A stretch of DNA of 64,000 nucleotides from JAAGZL01 sp050297535 (GTDB lineage: Bacteria > Pseudomonadota > Gammaproteobacteria > Chromatiales > Chromatiaceae), in NCBI GenBank assembly GCA_050297535.1, contig JBNKSV010000007.1, forward strand, positions 1 through 64,000, in the 5' to 3' direction. Shown piece after piece: positions 18,463 to 27,097 of the stretch (the first letter of the stretch is position 1; every line of letters starts with the position of its first letter). The position numbers and the translations under genes are program-made. A model generated the notes under the pieces. That model was not told where the DNA came from, searched no databases, and was given only the letters and a program-made list of their open reading frames with translations.

Positions 18463-19193
18463 GTATCATCTCCCTCGCACTCTTCAACCGTGGTTATCCG
18501 TGCCCTTCTCTGCAACCAACGCACACCAAAGATATCCACTATCCCAACCCACAGTCTGTTGTGTAGACCATACTTGGAGACACCAGCCATCCTATGTCGG
18601 TGATGTACCTCCACAGATACGGTCTTACCGCCATTACGCTGGATAAGTGCTGGCAAAAACCGGTGCATGTGATCAAAGTATGGGAGCTCCAAAAATGCCG
18701 CACGGGAAAACAGTTTGAGTCCGCAGCCGGTATCCGGCGTATCATCCTGCAACAAGCCTGCACGCACTCGATTGGCAATGCGGGATGAGACCTTCTTCAT
18801 CCAGCTATCCTGACGCTTCTTGCGATAACCGGCCACCATCTGCAGATTTTCATCCTTGGAACTGGCCTTCAGCATCTCCATCATGGCCGGGATATCGGCC
18901 GGATCATTCTGACCATCGCCATCCAGGGTCGCGATCCACTCTGATCTGGCAGCCTTGACCCCGTTACGTACAGCGGTGCTCTGACCACTGTTACGCCCAT
19001 GCCGCAGATGCCTAAACTGCGGGTACTCCCGGCGCAGGTTCTTCAATACAAGCGCAGATTCATCGCTACTGCAGTCATCGACAAATATGACCTCATACTC
19101 ATACTTCCCATCCAGGGCTGAACGAATCTCATCGGCCAGGATGGGAATATTCTCGGACTCATTGAACACCGGTATTACTATAGAAAGATCCAT
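18459..19193 (-). CDS. Family 2 glycosyltransferase, polyprenyl-phosphate sugar synthase-like
   Basis: A 244-residue GT-A fold transferase. It begins MDLSIVIPVFNESENI, has the nucleotide-binding DDCSSD and the metal-binding DGDGQNDP motif. It resembles dolichyl/undecaprenyl-phosphate mannose or glucose synthases and lacks C-terminal membrane helices. The ATG at 19193 lies 2 nt after the GT39 stop. Likely reaction: transfer of a hexose or aminosugar from a nucleotide sugar to undecaprenyl phosphate on the cytosolic face, supplying the GT39 enzyme encoded upstream. Confidence 0.87.
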   Translation of the reverse strand: MDLSIVIPVFNESENIPILADEIRSALDGKYEYEVIFVDDCSSDESALVLKNLRREYPQFRHLRHGRNSGQSTAVRNGVKAARSEWIATLDGDGQNDPADIPAMMEMLKASSKDENLQMVAGYRKKRQDSWMKKVSSRIANRVRAGLLQDDTPDTGCGLKLFSRAAFLELPYFDHMHRFLPALIQRNGGKTVSVEVHHRHRMAGVSKYGLHNRLWVGIVDIFGVRWLQRRARITTVEECEGDDT

Positions 19194-19195
19194 TT

Positions 19196-20935
19196 TTATC
19201 TCGTTATCTTGCTGTTTGTAGCTGACCCGGGGAACAGGGTCATGTAATAGTAATCTATATGCCACTGCACCCTCTTTCTGTCAGTAGAGAGTAATTTATC
19301 ATTCAACGGGCCGTTCTCCGTCAGTAGCACCCAGGAAGATGGCTGCTGCAATATTCTGTCGTACAATTTTTCGCGTGGCTCCAACTGTATATCCCTTTGC
19401 AGATACCAGCGTACTGCATGTTCATAGCCACTGCCACCGCCATATATTACAGCGTCTTTTGGCACCATATCCGCAATCGTCTCAGCCGCCACCCTTGGAC
19501 TCAACTGCTGTTTCAAAACTGGCCTTATTGACACGGCGAAGGGCCACACCAACCCCCAAATCATCACAGCCAGCCCGAATACCAACAGATACCTATTCCG
19601 TTTTACGCTACCAAACACAGCTAGCGACGCGGAGATAATAACCACTATAACCACAACCGCCACCTGTACCGGATATTGCAAAAGCAGATCCAGTACCGCC
19701 GTCAACTGACTGGCTCCGCCCCGGTTCCGCCCCTTATATAACCACTGCACAACCCAATCCGTATCTGTGTACACACCAGCGATCAGCAGGGCCAAAACGG
19801 TCGCGAGCAACAGGGCTGCTACCGAGGATATAATCAGTACCCGACTATGACGCCCGCTGATAGCCTCGCCAACCTTATCCCAGTAAAACCCCATGACCAG
19901 CGCAAAGGGTGGCATGAGAGGCAACAGATAGCGCGCCGCCTTTTTTCCTCCCAGGCTAAATAGAATAAAACCGCCCACAAACCAAATCAGCATGGACTTA
20001 ATACCGGCGCCACCATCTTTTCTCGCGGCACTTATCCCTATAAACAATGCTGCTGGCAGAAACAGTGACCAGGGGAAGACACCGATCAGGATATGCGGCA
20101 GATAATATGTTATGGGCTGGCCGCCCTTAGCAACCGCATTGCTGCTCCCTTCCCACCATTGGGTCAACTGGCCGAAGAGAAAATTACTAACCAGCCCTGG
20201 AGGACCGGTTATCACCAGCAAGACGTACCAGGAAAGGGCCAGGGCAAGAAAGAGCAAGACACCTTTGATCGGAACATACGTACGCCAATCCTGCCTATTT
20301 GGGCTGCTAAGCAACAGGATAAGTGCAACCACCGCGGGGAACAATGCCCCAACCGGACCTTTGGTCAGAACGGCCAAGGCGCTCAACGCATAGAAACCGT
20401 ACAGCCATCTCGTATATCTATCGTCATTAATTGCCATCCAGAAACAATAGACAGATGAGAGAATCAGAAAACTGAAAAAGCCATCCATCCTGGCCGCCGA
20501 ACTGTTCTCTAAAAACAGGATAGAGGTTGACAATACCAGCGCGGAAAAAACTGCCGCCCTGAGGCCAAACATCTGACGACCTAGCAAAAACACCATCCAG
20601 ATAGAACCAAAGGCTGACAAGACAGAGGTGATGCGCACAGACCAGTTCTGCCAGTCAAAAGGTGCGCCGGTAACAATAAGCATCCAGTGGTACAAAGGAG
20701 GCTTGGTCATGGTCTCGGCAGAGACTTCATGGTTCAGTGATGGCAGGACAAAGTTTCCCCGTTCCAGCATCTCACGCGCGATCTCAGCGGCCCGAGCCTC
20801 CCCGGCGCTTATCAGGTCCGAACCCATGTTAGACAGGAAATAGACCAGACTGAACAGGACGGTTAGGCCCAGTAATATCAGTTGGATCAACCAGTCCCTA
20901 TTTATTCTCTCTCCACCTAGCATCCCCAAACACAT
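19196..20935 (-). CDS. ArnT/PMT-like GT39-family membrane glycosyltransferase
   Basis: A 579-residue polytopic protein with about twelve helices. The first periplasmic loop has the acidic-motif region SAGEARAAEIAREML and the conserved TKPPLYHW. Both are typical of ArnT and related enzymes that move a sugar from a polyprenyl-phosphate carrier to lipid A or another acceptor in the periplasm. A soluble C-terminal domain follows. Two ATGs (20935 and 20923) are possible and neither has ideal ribosome-binding spacing. It is followed by the GT2 and LAB_N genes, a combination that fits envelope glycolipid modification. Confidence 0.87.
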   Translation of the reverse strand: MCLGMLGGERINRDWLIQLILLGLTVLFSLVYFLSNMGSDLISAGEARAAEIAREMLERGNFVLPSLNHEVSAETMTKPPLYHWMLIVTGAPFDWQNWSVRITSVLSAFGSIWMVFLLGRQMFGLRAAVFSALVLSTSILFLENSSAARMDGFFSFLILSSVYCFWMAINDDRYTRWLYGFYALSALAVLTKGPVGALFPAVVALILLLSSPNRQDWRTYVPIKGVLLFLALALSWYVLLVITGPPGLVSNFLFGQLTQWWEGSSNAVAKGGQPITYYLPHILIGVFPWSLFLPAALFIGISAARKDGGAGIKSMLIWFVGGFILFSLGGKKAARYLLPLMPPFALVMGFYWDKVGEAISGRHSRVLIISSVAALLLATVLALLIAGVYTDTDWVVQWLYKGRNRGGASQLTAVLDLLLQYPVQVAVVVIVVIISASLAVFGSVKRNRYLLVFGLAVMIWGLVWPFAVSIRPVLKQQLSPRVAAETIADMVPKDAVIYGGGSGYEHAVRWYLQRDIQLEPREKLYDRILQQPSSWVLLTENGPLNDKLLSTDRKRVQWHIDYYYMTLFPGSATNSKITR

Positions 20936-20977
20936 CCCTCAAAGCATAGAACCTTAACGTAGCGTTTCTGAACGGTG

Positions 20978-21010
20978 CATCTCTTCGCGGCGATAACAGC
21001 CGCTGAGATG
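20978..21010. terminator. Two-part hairpin between tsaB and the GT39 gene
   Basis: CATCTC/GAGATG outer arms and GCGGC/GCCGC inner arms (20987-20991 with 20999-21003) form a bulged hairpin 11 nt downstream of the tsaB stop. There is no T-run. It may attenuate read-through into the glycosyltransferase genes. Confidence 0.35.
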
Positions 21011-21020
21011 TCAGTTATTA

Positions 21021-21719
21021 TTATCCGAACAGTTGCGCATTAACCGGCCTCTTGGCCACATCATCCCTTAGATATTGCGGCAACGCCTCCTCCGCGGAGA
21101 CGGCATCACCCTGCGCCAAACCATATACCCCCAACAACGCCACATCCTGGGCGCTGCAATACAGATCAGAGGTGACTGACTCCAAAACATCCGCCATCAA
21201 TGCGGACAATTCATCACCATAGGTACCCCAACCGCTGCCCACGCCATGCCAGCCATCACCTTCAGGTAGGGTAACCACGGATGCGGACGCGATCTCATCT
21301 GAAAATACGGCCCCCATCAAACCAGAATCCTGTAGCCTATAACAGCCCCAGTAGAGCTCCCGCATGCGGGCATCGAATGCCGGAAGCACCTTGGTATAAC
21401 CAGACCGGCGATAATGACCCTGGGCCAGGGCGGCCAAGGTGGAAACGCGTACCACCGGCAAATCCGCCCCGAACGCTACCCCCTGGGCCACACCAGCTGC
21501 AATGCGTACCCCGGTAAAAGACCCAGGACCGCAACCAAACGCCAATCCGTCGAGTTGTGTTGGCTTCAGAGCGGCCTCCTGCAACAGATCCTCCAGCATA
21601 GCCATGATAAGCTCACTATGCTTGCGCGGCTGCACCTCGTAGCGCAGCGCTATCTCCCCGTCGATTAGAAGGGCGGCAGAACAGGCCTCGGCGGCAGTTT
21701 CTATGGCTAATAGTTTCAT
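21021..21719 (-). CDS. tsaB: tRNA threonylcarbamoyladenosine biosynthesis protein TsaB
   Basis: A 232-residue ASKHA-fold protein starting MKLLAIETAAEACSAALL. It carries RKHSELIMAMLEDLL and the FGCGPGSFTGVRIAAGVAQG motif diagnostic of TsaB. TsaB is the non-catalytic partner of TsaD in the TsaBDE complex that makes t6A37 on ANN-decoding tRNAs. Length is standard. It is essential in most bacteria. The same window encodes two enzymes that further modify t6A (mtaB and tcdA), though far apart. Confidence 0.95.
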   Translation of the reverse strand: MKLLAIETAAEACSAALLIDGEIALRYEVQPRKHSELIMAMLEDLLQEAALKPTQLDGLAFGCGPGSFTGVRIAAGVAQGVAFGADLPVVRVSTLAALAQGHYRRSGYTKVLPAFDARMRELYWGCYRLQDSGLMGAVFSDEIASASVVTLPEGDGWHGVGSGWGTYGDELSALMADVLESVTSDLYCSAQDVALLGVYGLAQGDAVSAEEALPQYLRDDVAKRPVNAQLFG

Positions 21720-21901
21720 GGGTAGTGATTATATATGGGTTTGGCCAAGAAGTATCAGGTGCGTATTATTGCTATAAGCTGAGGAGCATCAATGCGTTAC
21801 AATCGCGAATCAAAAACTATTGATTCAAATATTCAGCTTCATTTCATACAAGCCTGTTAGCATCCTTCATCAAATGCACACGGCCACCAACTAATTTAAC
21901 G

Positions 21902-22480
21902 ATGGAAAGATCACTAACCCGCAAAGAGATTATTCCCTTTATTCTTATTTTGGGATCGCTATTTCTCGCAACCATTATTACAGATGCCCTATTGCACCTG
22001 CTGGGTCTGACCTGGATCGGACGTTGGCTGGGGATACCAGGCAGCATACTGATCCTGCTATCTTTCTTATACTCCCTGCGTAAACGCAAGAAGATCAGTT
22101 TCGGCAACCCCAAAACACTCCTTGCCCTGCATGAGGTCATGGCTTGGACCGGCTGCCTAATGATCCTGATACACGCCGGCATCCATATCTACACCATACT
22201 GCCGTGGCTGGCGCTGGCGGCCATGCTGATTAACATCATCAGCGGCATGACCGGAAAATATTTACTGGATCGCTCCCGCCGCTTTCTGGCCGACAAGAAG
22301 GCATTCTACCTCCAGAATGGTTTATCCAAAGAAGATGCGGAACGTGAGATGTTCTGGGACGCCACCACCTACGATCTGATGAAGAAGTGGCGAACGGTGC
22401 ATATTCCGATCACGCTAGCCTTCGTCGGTCTCAGTCTCACCCACATCATTAGCATCCTTATCTTCTGGCAGTGGAAATGA
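21902..22480 (+). CDS. Putative b-type cytochrome membrane subunit
   Basis: A 192-residue integral membrane protein with five predicted helices and histidines placed within or next to them (LLHLL, LHEVMAWTG, LIHAGIHIY, VHIPITLAF, LTHIISI). Such a His pattern would suit two b haems. I cannot assign a named family with confidence. Its TGA overlaps the ATG of the octahaem cytochrome gene (ATGA), so the two products are coupled and probably form a membrane quinol- or quinone-linked complex. Most of the helices are short, as in ferric-reductase-like or cytochrome b561-like proteins. Confidence 0.6.
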   Translation: MERSLTRKEIIPFILILGSLFLATIITDALLHLLGLTWIGRWLGIPGSILILLSFLYSLRKRKKISFGNPKTLLALHEVMAWTGCLMILIHAGIHIYTILPWLALAAMLINIISGMTGKYLLDRSRRFLADKKAFYLQNGLSKEDAEREMFWDATTYDLMKKWRTVHIPITLAFVGLSLTHIISILIFWQWK

Positions 22481-23253
22481 AATACAAAATCACTACTATT
22501 TTCGTTGCGATAGTTTTGGCCACATTGGTATGGCTGACCATCAGCCATCCTGAAACCATGATCAGCCCGGGAAAACCGATAGACGCCCATGCCGAAGTAG
22601 CCAGTGACTGCTTTGCCTGCCACACATCTTTTCTGGGTAGCACTCCAGGCAAGTGTATTGAGTGCCATAAGGTGGATGAGATCGGGATAAGGACCACCCA
22701 GGGACTGCCCGTAGACAAAGAAGACAAAAACGCGGCCTTCCATCAACAGCTGATCGAAGAGGACTGTGTCGCCTGCCACAGCGAACATAAAGGCGTACAA
22801 CCATTCCGACCCATCGGCCAATTCTCACATCAACTGGTTAAACCAAACCTTATAGAGGAGTGTAACGACTGTCACACCAATCCTGGCGACTCACTCCACC
22901 GCCAGATCACCGGAAAATGCAGTACCTGCCATTCGCAAGAGCGCTGGACACCGGCGACATTCGACCATAACGAATACTTCCGTTTCGACAAGCACCATCG
23001 AACCGAATGCGAGACCTGTCACGTCGACAATAACTATGACAACTACACCTGTTACGGCTGTCATGAACACTCTCGCTCCAAGATCCGGCATGAGCATGCG
23101 GAGGAAGGTATCCGCGACTACGAACAGTGCACCGAATGCCATCGCAGTGGAAACGAACACGAAGCGAAGCGCATATGGAAATCTAAGAGACGGAAATCAA
23201 GTGGATATATGTTTGAATCAGAGCATCACGAAGATGATGATGACGATGATTGA
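22477..23253 (+). CDS. Octahaem c-type cytochrome, membrane-anchored
   Basis: A 258-residue protein with one N-terminal hydrophobic helix (about 5-22) and eight CxxCH haem-attachment motifs (CFACH, CIECH, CVACH, CNDCH, CSTCH, CETCH, CYGCH, CTECH). There are extra His residues that can serve as distal ligands. The C-terminus is unusual: a basic patch, then a run of His and Asp ending in six Asp. It must be exported for haem attachment. Translation starts at the ATG at 22477, overlapping the stop of the b-type partner. Motif spacing resembles cytochrome c3/c7-type electron-transfer proteins rather than catalytic hydroxylamine oxidoreductases. Confidence 0.85.
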   Translation: MKYKITTIFVAIVLATLVWLTISHPETMISPGKPIDAHAEVASDCFACHTSFLGSTPGKCIECHKVDEIGIRTTQGLPVDKEDKNAAFHQQLIEEDCVACHSEHKGVQPFRPIGQFSHQLVKPNLIEECNDCHTNPGDSLHRQITGKCSTCHSQERWTPATFDHNEYFRFDKHHRTECETCHVDNNYDNYTCYGCHEHSRSKIRHEHAEEGIRDYEQCTECHRSGNEHEAKRIWKSKRRKSSGYMFESEHHEDDDDDD

Positions 23254-23282
23254 TATTCGATAATAGATTTGGAGAGCATGTA

Positions 23283-23303
23283 TCCCGCGATCAAGTCGCG
23301 GGA
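23283..23303. terminator. Hairpin between convergent cytochrome and rhodanese genes
   Basis: TCCCGCGA (23283-23290) pairs perfectly with TCGCGGGA (23296-23303) over a 5-nt loop. It lies in the 60-bp gap between two convergent stops, so it can act in both directions, though without a T-run. Confidence 0.5.
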
Positions 23304-23313
23304 TGACGCAACA

Positions 23314-23793
23314 TCAGTATACCCACCCCTCAGGCTTGTACTGATCCGGCAACAGCTTGGTAGTGAAGAACTCATCCGCCTCTTCCAGATCCACATCATT
23401 GCCATCTATATCTTCCAACGGCTGATCGTAGTCCTTCCACCCACGTACCCCGGTCTTGAGGGATACCACGTTCTTGAACCCCAGAATATGCATGGAGTAA
23501 ACCGCCAGAAGGCTTCTATGGCCGGAGCGGCACACCACCACAATCTCTCGATCTCTGGATTGCACCAGCTCCGGTTCGGTCTCGTCGTATTCCCAGTCAC
23601 ATGCTGATTCGAGTATCCCGCGTGGAACTGAGAGCGATCCCGGGATATGCATGGTATTGAACTCATGGGTCTCACGCACGTCGAGGATGAGCAGGTCCGG
23701 ATTCTCCTGCAGGCGCTCTTCCAGATCCCAGGGCATGATCTCTTTGACGTCCTTCAGTAGGGTGTCCTTGACCAGGTCAATAAATCTATTCAT
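23314..23793 (-). CDS. Single-domain rhodanese-like sulfurtransferase
   Basis: A 159-residue cytosolic protein with a single rhodanese domain: LLILDVRETHEF, HIPGSLSVPRG and the active-site loop CRSGHRS, whose first Cys would carry the persulfide. A 30-residue acidic tail follows the domain. It begins 19 nt after the ABC permease stop, so it may share that transcript. A sulfane-sulfur carrier role fits the presence of a persulfide dioxygenase elsewhere in the window, but the acceptor is unknown. Confidence 0.85.
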   Translation of the reverse strand: MNRFIDLVKDTLLKDVKEIMPWDLEERLQENPDLLILDVRETHEFNTMHIPGSLSVPRGILESACDWEYDETEPELVQSRDREIVVVCRSGHRSLLAVYSMHILGFKNVVSLKTGVRGWKDYDQPLEDIDGNDVDLEEADEFFTTKLLPDQYKPEGWVY

Positions 23794-23812
23794 GTCTGTT
23801 TACCTTTAACCT

Positions 23813-24790
23813 TCAGCTAAGTCTTACTCTGGGGTCGACCAAGGTATAGGAGATATCGGTAAGAAGCAATCCCAAGATATAAAGCACTGACCCGAGAAAC
23901 ACCATGGAACGCACGATGGCGAAGTCCTGCATGTTGATGGCGTCGATGGTGTAGCTACCAAGCCCGGGGATGCCGAAGAAGGATTCGGTGATCAGGCTTC
24001 CCATAAACAGCAGCGGCAATACCACCACCACGCCGGTCAGGATCGGGATCATGGCGTTCTTCAGTACATGGCGGAACAGTACGACGCCCTCCGACAACCC
24101 CTTGGCACGGGCGGTACGCACATAGTCCTTGCCGATCTCTTCCAGGAACAGGGTGCGATACCAGCGGGTACCGGAACCGATACCGCTGATCACGCCGATA
24201 ATCACCGGCAGAATCAGGAACTTCACTGCACCCAGTCCCGTGGCATATCCGGATATGGGCACCAGATGCAGCAGCTTGCTCACCAGATATTGACCGCCGA
24301 TGATATAGAACAGACCGGATATGGACATCAGGACCACGCACAACACCACGCTCCAGTAGTCGATATAGGTGGCGCGGAAAAAGGCGATTAACAGCGCATA
24401 GCTGATGTTCACCAATAATCCTACCAATAACACCGGCAAGGCAATCGCCAGGCTGGGCCACATGCGTTGCGAGATGTCGTAGCCTATATCCCGACCGCTG
24501 TCTGATGAACCGAAATCAAACTTGAACAGCTTTAGCGATTTCTGGAAGAAGATGGTGTCGGCAATCTTATCCGTGCCCGCCGCATCGGAGTTATACAGAA
24601 GTGGCAAATTGTATCCCATATCCTCCTTCCAACTCTCGATCGCCTCCGGCGTCACATGTTTCACCCCCAGGTGCATGCGCGCCATATCGTCCGGACTGTT
24701 CACCACGAAAAACAGCATGAAGGTAATGATGTTTACCCCTATGAGAATAGGAATGGCATAGAGGATACGACGAATGATATACGCCATCAT
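23813..24790 (-). CDS. Peptide ABC transporter permease (DppB/YejB type)
   Basis: A 325-residue inner-membrane permease starting MMAYIIRRILYAIPILIGVN, the canonical N-terminal helix of the DppB/OppB/YejB family. The EAA loop (DYVRTARAKGLSE) that docks the ATPase is present, with about six helices. Its first ATG overlaps the stop of the substrate-binding protein gene (ATGA). The second permease (DppC/YejE type) and the ATPase that such a transporter needs are not next to it; rhodanese comes instead. Confidence 0.88.
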   Translation of the reverse strand: MMAYIIRRILYAIPILIGVNIITFMLFFVVNSPDDMARMHLGVKHVTPEAIESWKEDMGYNLPLLYNSDAAGTDKIADTIFFQKSLKLFKFDFGSSDSGRDIGYDISQRMWPSLAIALPVLLVGLLVNISYALLIAFFRATYIDYWSVVLCVVLMSISGLFYIIGGQYLVSKLLHLVPISGYATGLGAVKFLILPVIIGVISGIGSGTRWYRTLFLEEIGKDYVRTARAKGLSEGVVLFRHVLKNAMIPILTGVVVVLPLLFMGSLITESFFGIPGLGSYTIDAINMQDFAIVRSMVFLGSVLYILGLLLTDISYTLVDPRVRLS

Positions 24791-26976
24791 TTGACAGCAC
24801 TCCTCTCGTGGCGACGATAGACAATTATTGCTGGTATGGCGGACATGATTAGAAGCAACAGCATGCCCCATACCGGCCAGAAAATTGGCTTATTCCACTC
24901 CTGCTGCAACCTAGCGCGCAGTTTGGGATCGACCCGTTTGTATTTGAGGGTATTGTTGGCCATCAGATTGGGCTTTACATTGCTGTACCAGGAGTGGAAC
25001 AGGGAGAAGGCCTTGGGATGAAAACCCCAAGCCCAGGGGGCATCCCGGCGCAGAATCTCTGTCATCTCATCGATAATCTTTTGGCGCTCTGGCCCATTGG
25101 TCATGTTCTTCATTCGATCAAACAGTTTATCGAACTCAGGATTACTGTAATTAGAACCGTTTGCTCCACCATAGTTAACCCTGCCATTAGGCCCGTACAG
25201 CAGGAATAAGAAATTTTCAGGATCAGGATAATCAGCATTCCATCCCTGTAGATAGATCTGCGCCTTACCCTTACCAATCTTTTCCTGCAGTCGATTAAAG
25301 TCAGTGGCGCGAACATCCAATTGAATTGCCAGCTTTGCAAACTGTTTGCGCATCCAGTTAAGTCTTGCCTTACCATCCGGACCAGCAGCGGCTGAATCAT
25401 AGTACAGAGTCAACGGTTTTCCAGTTTTGGCATCCCGTCCATTCGGGTATCCCGCCTTGCGCAACAGCTCTTTGGCGACCTCTATAGACTTTCTTTTCGG
25501 CTTCCCATCAACCACATCATAAACGTAGCGATTTATACCTTCCTCACCTGAGCGAAACCCAAAAATACCAGGGGGAATTGCCCCCTGTGCAGAGACCCCC
25601 CTGCCGTTGGCAAAAATTGACACAAACTCTTCAAAATCCACCGCTATGGAGATGGCTCGACGTAGCAATCTGGCTTGTTCAGAGTAACCACCAACCACTG
25701 GATCTTCCATGTTAAAACTCAGATACCAACTTGTGGCGGTAACCGCTGTCAGCAGTTTTATACCCTTCTTCTGCATGGCGTCGGTGAGTCCCACCTCGCC
25801 CTGAGGTGAAAACTGGACCGCCTGGTCAAAGCTGTCGGATGAGATGCCGGATACATCATAGTAACCCTGTAGGAACTTGTTCCAATATGGTATACCCTCC
25901 TTCTCCAGACTGAATACGGCCTTGTCTATCAACGGAAGCGGTTTACCGGCATCCCGAAGCAGGCCATTCTTGGCATCGCCATCATTTCCATCCGACGGAT
26001 ATAGCTCCCCATGAAAATTGGGGTTACGCTGCAACACCATGCGCAGGTTCGGGTTGTTTTCTACCAGCATGAATGGACCGGTCCCCACCGGATACCAGTT
26101 GAGATTGATGTTGCGCTTATCCATCCCGGCCTGAGAATAGAACCTGTCCGCCTCCCAGGGCATGGGAGAAAAAAACGGCATGGCCATCCAGTAGACCAAT
26201 TGCGGATATCTTCCTTTGACGCGAATCTTAAAACTATAGCGACCGGTCTGTTCCACCCCCTCCAGCTTTATCTCACGCAAGTCCACATAAGGTCGCTCTT
26301 GCCCAGTTTCTTTCTGCAGTTTGGCGCTGGCCGCCTCGACTGCTTGGCCAAACTCATTGAACCCGATTATGTACTGCCCGATGACCCCGGCGATCGGTGA
26401 GTGCATCCGTGGATTTGCCAGACGCTTGATCTGATAGATATAGTCCTCCGCCGTCATCTCCCGGCTGCCGGTCTGGGGAAAGTCCGCCAGGGTGTTAGCG
26501 GCGGCGATCTCATCCGCGCTCATATTATGGTAGAGATAGGCACCGCTCTTATCCTGGGCAAAGGCCGGATGGGGTTGATATCTCACCCCCTGTTTGAGCG
26601 TTATCAGGTACTCGCTCATGGCGATATCTTTCTCGGCGGCATCATCCAGGAGCGGCGCTCCAGATGAATCCAGATAACGCGGAACCGGCACCTGTTCCGC
26701 CAACAGCGGTATTAGTTGGTACGGACGCTTTAAATAGTGGTACTGCAGCAGTGGCTCATAGATCTGGCCGATGATTTCGGATTCGTTGGAGACGTAGGAA
26801 CGGGCCGGATCCAGATGTTTGGGGCGCTCATCAAATGAGCTGTAGATGACGTTCTGCCCGGATTCGGTGCTGGAATAAGGGCTGTTCAATACGGTCTGAT
26901 CGCATGAACCCAGAAAGAACGGCAAGGCCAGGCAAATAAACCACAATCCATATCTGTTATTTAGCGGCCTCATCAT
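24787..26976 (-). CDS. Family 5 extracellular solute-binding lipoprotein (peptide type)
   Basis: A 729-residue substrate-binding protein of the peptide/nickel class. The N-terminus has a lipoprotein signal ending FLGSCDQ, with Cys as the lipidation site. The SBP_bac_5 body carries typical motifs (YEPLLQYHYLKRPYQLIPLLA, PVGTGPFMLVENN and a Trp-rich NADYPDPENFLFLLYG). Unusually, the C-terminus adds one transmembrane helix (about 695-718) and a basic tail. The start at 26976 (ATGATG) is preferred over a TTG at 26994. It is much longer than DppA (about 535 residues) because of insertions and the tail. Confidence 0.85.
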   Translation of the reverse strand: MMRPLNNRYGLWFICLALPFFLGSCDQTVLNSPYSSTESGQNVIYSSFDERPKHLDPARSYVSNESEIIGQIYEPLLQYHYLKRPYQLIPLLAEQVPVPRYLDSSGAPLLDDAAEKDIAMSEYLITLKQGVRYQPHPAFAQDKSGAYLYHNMSADEIAAANTLADFPQTGSREMTAEDYIYQIKRLANPRMHSPIAGVIGQYIIGFNEFGQAVEAASAKLQKETGQERPYVDLREIKLEGVEQTGRYSFKIRVKGRYPQLVYWMAMPFFSPMPWEADRFYSQAGMDKRNINLNWYPVGTGPFMLVENNPNLRMVLQRNPNFHGELYPSDGNDGDAKNGLLRDAGKPLPLIDKAVFSLEKEGIPYWNKFLQGYYDVSGISSDSFDQAVQFSPQGEVGLTDAMQKKGIKLLTAVTATSWYLSFNMEDPVVGGYSEQARLLRRAISIAVDFEEFVSIFANGRGVSAQGAIPPGIFGFRSGEEGINRYVYDVVDGKPKRKSIEVAKELLRKAGYPNGRDAKTGKPLTLYYDSAAAGPDGKARLNWMRKQFAKLAIQLDVRATDFNRLQEKIGKGKAQIYLQGWNADYPDPENFLFLLYGPNGRVNYGGANGSNYSNPEFDKLFDRMKNMTNGPERQKIIDEMTEILRRDAPWAWGFHPKAFSLFHSWYSNVKPNLMANNTLKYKRVDPKLRARLQQEWNKPIFWPVWGMLLLLIMSAIPAIIVYRRHERSAVK

Positions 26977-27097
26977 CTTAGAGTTCTTTTCCAATGTGCT
27001 ATTTTCCGGTACTGTACCAACTTTAGAAGTATTAAATCATCGCATTCTGTAACACAGATGTCAGTAAAAACCAGACTTGAGGTATTAAGGCATTCCT

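Noticed and set aside
21807..21826. GAATCAA-N6-TTGATTC resembling an FNR box before the cytochrome genes
   Set aside because: The half-sites are in the wrong orientation and spacing for FNR (TTGAT-N4-ATCAA). It is just a 7-bp hairpin.
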